NCBI GenBank assembly: GCA_002309585.1 | Contig: DBXN01000122.1 | Location: 59,594 to 69,850, forward strand | DNA from: Verrucomicrobia bacterium UBA1211 | GTDB lineage: Bacteria > Verrucomicrobiota > Kiritimatiellia > RFP12 > UBA1067 | Length of the DNA: 10,257 nucleotides | Reading direction: 5' to 3' | In this document: positions 6,708 through 10,257 of the stretch, one piece after another | Layout: each line of letters begins with the position of its first letter | Numbering within the stretch: position 1 is the first letter of the stretch | The notes under the pieces: model-generated | Database searches by the model: none | The model's input: only the letters and a program-made list of their open reading frames with translations | What the model was told of the DNA's origin: nothing | Translations under genes and position numbers: made by a program

Positions 6708-8372
6708 CTAGTACGTCAATTGGCTCCCGCCGATATACTCGCGCAGGATCGAGTCGCCTGGAACGCGGTCCGCGTTCATCGCCGCGAAATTGAGGAGGAT
6801 GTCCGAAAGGCGTACCGCCTCCAGATACTCGGGATCCCACGGCTTGATCTGTTTCAGCAGGGGCGAGGCGATCGGCTTCAAAACCGAAAGCTCGTAATCG
6901 AGGGCCGAATTGAAAACCGCGTCGGCATTCTGCTGGAACGGATAGATCCACCGCTTCTCACCCCGCGCGACCGACGGCCACATGCGGAGCGTCTCGATCG
7001 CGGGCCGTCCCCGAAACTGATGGTCGCGCACGATGCGTCGGATCTTCCGGGTATCGGTCGTTGAGATGCGGTTGTTGCAATCCACGCCGAGCTGGGTCAT
7101 CGCATTGATGAAGATCATAAACTTCTGTTCCGCAGGGATTTCCGATGTCAGTCTCGGGTTGAGGCTATGGATCCCCTCCATGACGATCATCCCATTGCCC
7201 GGCAACCGGGTCGCCACCGCGTCATCATATCCGGAACGGGTCTTGAAGTCGAACTTGCGCAGGTGTATCACCTCGCCCGCCATCAGGCGGAGCATGTCAC
7301 TGTTCAACCGTTTCAGATCCATCGCCTCGATATGTTCGTAATCCAGATTCCCATTCTCGTCGCGCGGATTCAGCTCATCCCCGACGAAATAGTTGTCGGT
7401 CGAGATCAGCAGCGGTTTGCAACCGTTCACGCGCAGATGGGTCACCAGCCGTTTGGCGAAGGTTGTCTTTCCCGCAGAAGAGGGCCCCGCCACCAGAACC
7501 AGCCGCACATGCTCGCGGGCGACGATCGCATCGGCGATATTCGCCAGCTTTTTATCGTGAAGCGCCTCTACCGTCCGGACAAAGTCATCCGCGTGTTTCT
7601 CGACTATCGCCCGGTTCAAGGCACCGGTCGTCGTGATCCCGACAATCTTCCCCCACCGGATATGCTCGCGATAAACACCCAGCAGATGATCGCTCAGCCG
7701 CAGGTTCGGCAGGGTGTCCGGCTTGTCGGAGGTCGGAACCGTCAGAATCAGCCCATCCCCTTTCGGAACGAGATCGAAGAGCGGCACCAAACCCAGGTGC
7801 GTAACCAGGGGTGGCAACCCCAACTCCCAGAAATCCCCGCAATGGACCATCACGATCACGGGGTCGTTCCGGTACGCCAGCAGATTCAGTTTGTCCAGCT
7901 GTCCCTTCTCCTGCAGCAGCCGGTAGGCCGCCTCGTAGGAGAAGACCTCGGGAACGATCGGCAGATCCTGGCGGATCGCCTCGGCCATCGCCTGTTTCAG
8001 GGTCTGGATCGCTTCCTCGATGGAGGCCTTACTCCGGTCTTTCGCCCAATCCAACGTGCAGTAAAGCCCCGCGCCAAAGGAGTTACGGACCCGGAAAGAC
8101 TCATCGGGAAAATGCTCGTGCGCCACTTTCGCCAAGAGAAAAGCGAGGGAGTTGCGATAGATCGTCCAGCCCTCAGGATCGGTGACGCACAACGGAACGA
8201 GCGTCAGATCCGTCAGGATCCGCGTGTTCAGCGACATGACCTGATTGTTCCCGATCGCGCCCAGAACCGGATAGCCCGATTCCGAGACAGCCGGAAGCAA
8301 CTCGGAAACCCGCGTCCCGACCGACACCATCACCGGATCTTTCCCGGCCATCGTTACCTTAACCGCCTGCAT
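6708..8372 (-). CDS. Nucleoside (uridine) kinase with TGS and threonyl-tRNA synthetase-like N-terminal domains
   Basis: A 554-residue fusion protein. Residues 1-64 resemble a TGS domain. Residues 65-250 resemble the second N-terminal (editing-type) domain of threonyl-tRNA synthetase (NSFGAGLYCTLDW at 97-109). Residues 285-490 form a P-loop kinase of the uridine kinase/phosphoribulokinase family: Walker A GPSSAGKTT (296-304), STDNYF (324-329), NLDYEHIEAMDL (342-353) and MEGIHSLNP (398-406). Proteins of this layout, annotated as nucleoside kinase, occur in several bacterial phyla; phosphorylation of uridine or cytidine is the family assumption. The His pair that binds zinc in ThrRS (HSxAH) is replaced by NSLAF (74-78), so tRNA editing activity is unlikely. 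The ATG at 8372 has AGGAGG five bases upstream. It lies 21 bases after the RNA methyltransferase gene. Confidence 0.88.
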   Translation of the reverse strand: MQAVKVTMAGKDPVMVSVGTRVSELLPAVSESGYPVLGAIGNNQVMSLNTRILTDLTLVPLCVTDPEGWTIYRNSLAFLLAKVAHEHFPDESFRVRNSFGAGLYCTLDWAKDRSKASIEEAIQTLKQAMAEAIRQDLPIVPEVFSYEAAYRLLQEKGQLDKLNLLAYRNDPVIVMVHCGDFWELGLPPLVTHLGLVPLFDLVPKGDGLILTVPTSDKPDTLPNLRLSDHLLGVYREHIRWGKIVGITTTGALNRAIVEKHADDFVRTVEALHDKKLANIADAIVAREHVRLVLVAGPSSAGKTTFAKRLVTHLRVNGCKPLLISTDNYFVGDELNPRDENGNLDYEHIEAMDLKRLNSDMLRLMAGEVIHLRKFDFKTRSGYDDAVATRLPGNGMIVMEGIHSLNPRLTSEIPAEQKFMIFINAMTQLGVDCNNRISTTDTRKIRRIVRDHQFRGRPAIETLRMWPSVARGEKRWIYPFQQNADAVFNSALDYELSVLKPIASPLLKQIKPWDPEYLEAVRLSDILLNFAAMNADRVPGDSILREYIGGSQLTY

Positions 8373-8393
8373 TTCGCCCTCCTCTCGCCCCGG

Positions 8394-9719
8394 CTAGACA
8401 CCGGTTGACAGCACATCATCCGCAGCAGCAGGCGGCTCCGGCGCCCGCTGCGACTCGGGAAGCTCCGCGATGATCTCCGCATCGGACGGGACATCCTCCG
8501 TCTTCCCGCCCTCGTAGAGGTCATAGACCATCATCCGGCACTCGATCGGACCGTTGTAGAACGGGATGCGGTGTTTCGAGCGCAACCCGACTTTCCGCGA
8601 GAGCGCCATGTTGCCGGTCAGCACGCATCCGGTATACCCCACGCATCGCTGCTTGAAGAAGTCCCCAATCCGGCCATACAGCGCGACCAGGTCGTCATCC
8701 GCGCCCAACCGTTCGCCGTAGGCGGGATTGATGAAGACCACCCCGGGAGGCGGGGGAATCTTGGAATCTGCGAAGTCGTTCACGCTGAAGGAGATATACC
8801 GTGAGACACCGGCGGCGATCGCGTTCATGTTCGCGATCTCGACCGCGCCCTCGCTGATATCCGAGGCGAGAATCGGCGGCACGCGGTCAGGCGTCTCCGC
8901 ATCCCGCGCCTCCTGCACCATCTCTTTCCAGATTTCCGCCGGCGACGCCCCGCCGAAGCGCCTCCGGCCCGGATTCTTCAGCCGCTCGTTCGGAAGCTTC
9001 AGATCGTACCCTTTGATCGACATGAACCCGAAGTGGCTCTTGAACGATCCGGGGGCACGGTTGAGCGCGATCAGCGCGGCCTCGATCGCGGGGGTTCCGC
9101 TTCCGCACATCGGCGAGATGAAGGGGGTTGTCGGATCCCACTCCGAAGCCAGAATGCAACCCGCCGCCAGCGTCTCCTGCATCGGCGCCTCGCCGGGAAT
9201 CCTGCGGTATCCGCGTTTGGAGAGCGGCGCTCCCGTCGTGTCGAGATAGACGATCATCTCGATGTCTTCCCAATAGACAAATACCGACGCGCCGAAGGTT
9301 TCCGGACCCGAATCGGGCCGGGAACCGGCGCAATAGATCCGCATCCGGTCGGCGATCGCGTCCTTGGTCACCAGGGACGGCATACGCGTGTCACGGATGG
9401 TGCTGTTATGCACCACGCTGCTGACGGTGAAATACCCGTCCGGATCCAGCAGATTCTCCCAATCGATTGAAGCGACATCATCATAGAGTTGCCGCAGGTT
9501 GTAGCACTCGGTCCGAAGCAGCGGCGCCAACACACGGTGCGCGGTCCGCAGATGGAGGTTCAGCCGCATCATGTCGCGCATCCCCCCGCGGATCACGACG
9601 GTATTCTCCGTCGCCTCGATGATCGAATAGCCCATCCCTTTCAACTCCTGCTCCGTATACGGGGCAAGCCCTTTCGCACAGGAGACAATGATCGGATAAG
9701 TGTTTTTCCAAAGATTCAT
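8394..9719 (-). CDS. THUMP-domain class I SAM-dependent RNA methyltransferase (RlmL/Trm14-like)
   Basis: A 441-residue enzyme of the family that makes m2G in 23S rRNA (N-terminal half of RlmKL, m2G2445) or tRNA. Residues 1-65 form the ferredoxin-like lead-in (CAKGLAPYTEQELKGMGY, 14-31), and about 66-165 the THUMP RNA-binding domain. The stretch SKRGYRRIPGEAPMQETLAA (167-186) is a strong family signature. The Rossmann methyltransferase part has motif I as SPMCGSGT (202-209), ASDISEGAVEIA (285-296) and motif IV as NPAYGERLG (331-339). Family versions usually read DPMCGSGT and NPPYGERL, so both key motifs carry a change. The C-terminal 40 residues are acidic and Pro/Ala-rich. The rRNA versus tRNA target cannot be settled. 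The ATG at 9719 has GAGGA upstream with about seven bases of spacing. It may head a transcript with the nucleoside kinase and glycosyltransferase genes. Confidence 0.9.
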   Translation of the reverse strand: MNLWKNTYPIIVSCAKGLAPYTEQELKGMGYSIIEATENTVVIRGGMRDMMRLNLHLRTAHRVLAPLLRTECYNLRQLYDDVASIDWENLLDPDGYFTVSSVVHNSTIRDTRMPSLVTKDAIADRMRIYCAGSRPDSGPETFGASVFVYWEDIEMIVYLDTTGAPLSKRGYRRIPGEAPMQETLAAGCILASEWDPTTPFISPMCGSGTPAIEAALIALNRAPGSFKSHFGFMSIKGYDLKLPNERLKNPGRRRFGGASPAEIWKEMVQEARDAETPDRVPPILASDISEGAVEIANMNAIAAGVSRYISFSVNDFADSKIPPPPGVVFINPAYGERLGADDDLVALYGRIGDFFKQRCVGYTGCVLTGNMALSRKVGLRSKHRIPFYNGPIECRMMVYDLYEGGKTEDVPSDAEIIAELPESQRAPEPPAAADDVLSTGV

Positions 9720-9757
9720 ACGATTTCCTCGTCCCTCTTTTCTGTTCCCTCTTACCT

Positions 9758-9788
9758 ATTAACCCGTTAACCCTTTATTGTTTTAACC
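9758..9788 (-). repeat. Short GGTTAA repeats in the glgB/methyltransferase gap
   Basis: On the minus strand GGTTAAAA (9781-9788), then after seven bases GGGTTAAC (9766-9773) and directly adjoining GGGTTAAT (9758-9765), followed by AGGTAA (9752-9757). The middle part also forms a dyad, TTAAC-CC-GTTAA (9759-9770). These lie in an AT-rich island between GC-rich genes and could be a regulator site, or simply chance in low-complexity DNA. Confidence 0.4.
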
Positions 9789-9805
9789 TTATCTTTATCC
9801 TTCAA
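9777..9805 (-). promoter_or_regulatory. Possible promoter for the methyltransferase-kinase-glycosyltransferase run
   Basis: On the minus strand TTGAAG (9800-9805, within the last glgB codons) and AACAAT (9777-9782) are 17 bases apart, each matching four of six positions of the sigma70 consensus. The GGTTAA repeats begin inside the spacer and continue downstream, where a regulator could act. No hairpin-type terminator for glgB is visible in the 75-base gap, so read-through from glgB remains possible. Confidence 0.25.
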
Positions 9806-10257
9806 CTTTCTCCACCACCATCGCCGTCCGGCACGGCAGATAGACCTTAATGATGCCACACCGCTCATTGCCCCGCATCTCTTCCAGAAGCGCGAAGTGC
9901 TGGCCGGGCTGAATACGGTCGTGTCCCCCAAACAGGCGGTCATCCGTGCTCAACACCAGCCGGTAACCGTTCGGGGACGGCGGCACCAGGACTGGATACT
10001 CGGAAACGGATTGCTGGCTATGGAAATTGAATAGGAAAACCAACGGACCGCGCTCGAAGACCAGAATTTTGCTCTCGTCCGAAACGAACAGCCGGCGCGG
10101 CACACTCCCCTCCAGCGCATGATACCGCGAGATCGTATGGATCATCGCCTCGTCAAACTCCGCCATACACCAGAAATAAAGATCCGGATTGTCCCGCAGC
10201 GACCACTGGCGCCGGGCATAGTGGTAGGAGAATCCGTTCCCCTCGCGGGGGAAGTCG
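9795..10257 (-). CDS. glgB: 1,4-alpha-glucan (glycogen) branching enzyme, C-terminal end (runs off the right edge)
   Basis: The last 153 codons of a branching enzyme; the start and the catalytic barrel lie beyond base 10257. The fragment opens with DFPREGNGFSYHYARRQWSL, the conserved end of the GH13 barrel in eukaryotic-type (GBE1-like, GH13_8) branching enzymes. This is followed by the linker helices and an all-beta alpha-amylase C-terminal domain: ILVFERGPLVFLFNFHSQQS, then LVLSTDDRLFGGHDRI, and the terminal KVYLPCRTAMVVEKVEG. The enzyme cuts alpha-1,4 chains and rejoins them as alpha-1,6 branches in glycogen. This version differs from the E. coli GlgB type and occurs in eukaryotes, Bacteroidetes and PVC bacteria. 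An ATG at 10166 is internal (start of MAEFDEAMI), not the gene start. The stop is TAA at 9795-9797. Confidence 0.92.
   Translation of the reverse strand, partial: DFPREGNGFSYHYARRQWSLRDNPDLYFWCMAEFDEAMIHTISRYHALEGSVPRRLFVSDESKILVFERGPLVFLFNFHSQQSVSEYPVLVPPSPNGYRLVLSTDDRLFGGHDRIQPGQHFALLEEMRGNERCGIIKVYLPCRTAMVVEKVEG

Noticed and set aside
7167..8408. Open frame of 413 codons on the plus strand opposite the nucleoside kinase gene
   Set aside because: It is a complementary frame of a clearly conserved gene, with His/Arg/Gln/Pro-rich composition and no domain.

Overview
This GC-rich window is a densely packed stretch of bacterial chromosome with every recognisable gene on the minus strand. Gene order is therefore described from the right edge to the left. 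The gene set suggests a member of the PVC superphylum, perhaps Kiritimatiellota or Lentisphaerota. The clues are a eukaryotic-type (GH13_8-like) glycogen branching enzyme, a TGS/ThrRS-like nucleoside kinase fusion, and a ftsH-folP-cdaA-cdaR-ftsK arrangement. The lineage is an inference from gene content, with no rRNA or marker tree to support it. I see no tRNA, rRNA, CRISPR, insertion sequence or phage gene.

Right part (10257 to about 5942): the last 153 codons of a branching enzyme gene (glgB) run off the right edge. A 75-base AT-rich gap follows, with short GGTTAA repeats and a weak promoter candidate. Then come a THUMP-type RNA methyltransferase of the RlmL/Trm14 kind, a 554-residue nucleoside (uridine) kinase with a ThrRS-like N-terminal half, and a family 2 glycosyltransferase of the dolichyl-phosphate-glucose-synthase type. 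The gaps between these last three are short (21 and about 31 bases), so they may be co-transcribed, although their functions are not obviously linked.

Centre (5941 to 5856): an 86-base gap holds a very C-rich, G-poor stretch on the transcribed (minus) strand and a possible promoter whose -10 box lies almost on the ftsH start codon. ftsH has no visible Shine-Dalgarno sequence.

Left part (5855 to 1): ftsH (membrane AAA+ zinc protease), folP (dihydropteroate synthase), cdaA (membrane diadenylate cyclase making c-di-AMP), cdaR (YbbR-repeat regulator of CdaA) and the N-terminal 323 codons of ftsK (DNA translocase; only the four-helix membrane domain and the start of the charged linker are inside the window). 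Spacing tightens steadily: 39 bases, 7 bases, a 17-base overlap, then a 1-base TGATG overlap. These genes look like one translationally coupled operon. The order looks like the proteobacterial ftsH-folP(-glmM) block joined to the Firmicutes cdaA-cdaR(-glmM) block, with ftsK where glmM would stand.

This is mostly housekeeping DNA. The points most worth checking are the merged operon that puts ftsK next to the c-di-AMP module, altered SAM and catalytic motifs in the RNA methyltransferase, loss of the zinc-site histidines in the ThrRS-like half of the nucleoside kinase, and the possibly leaderless start of ftsH.
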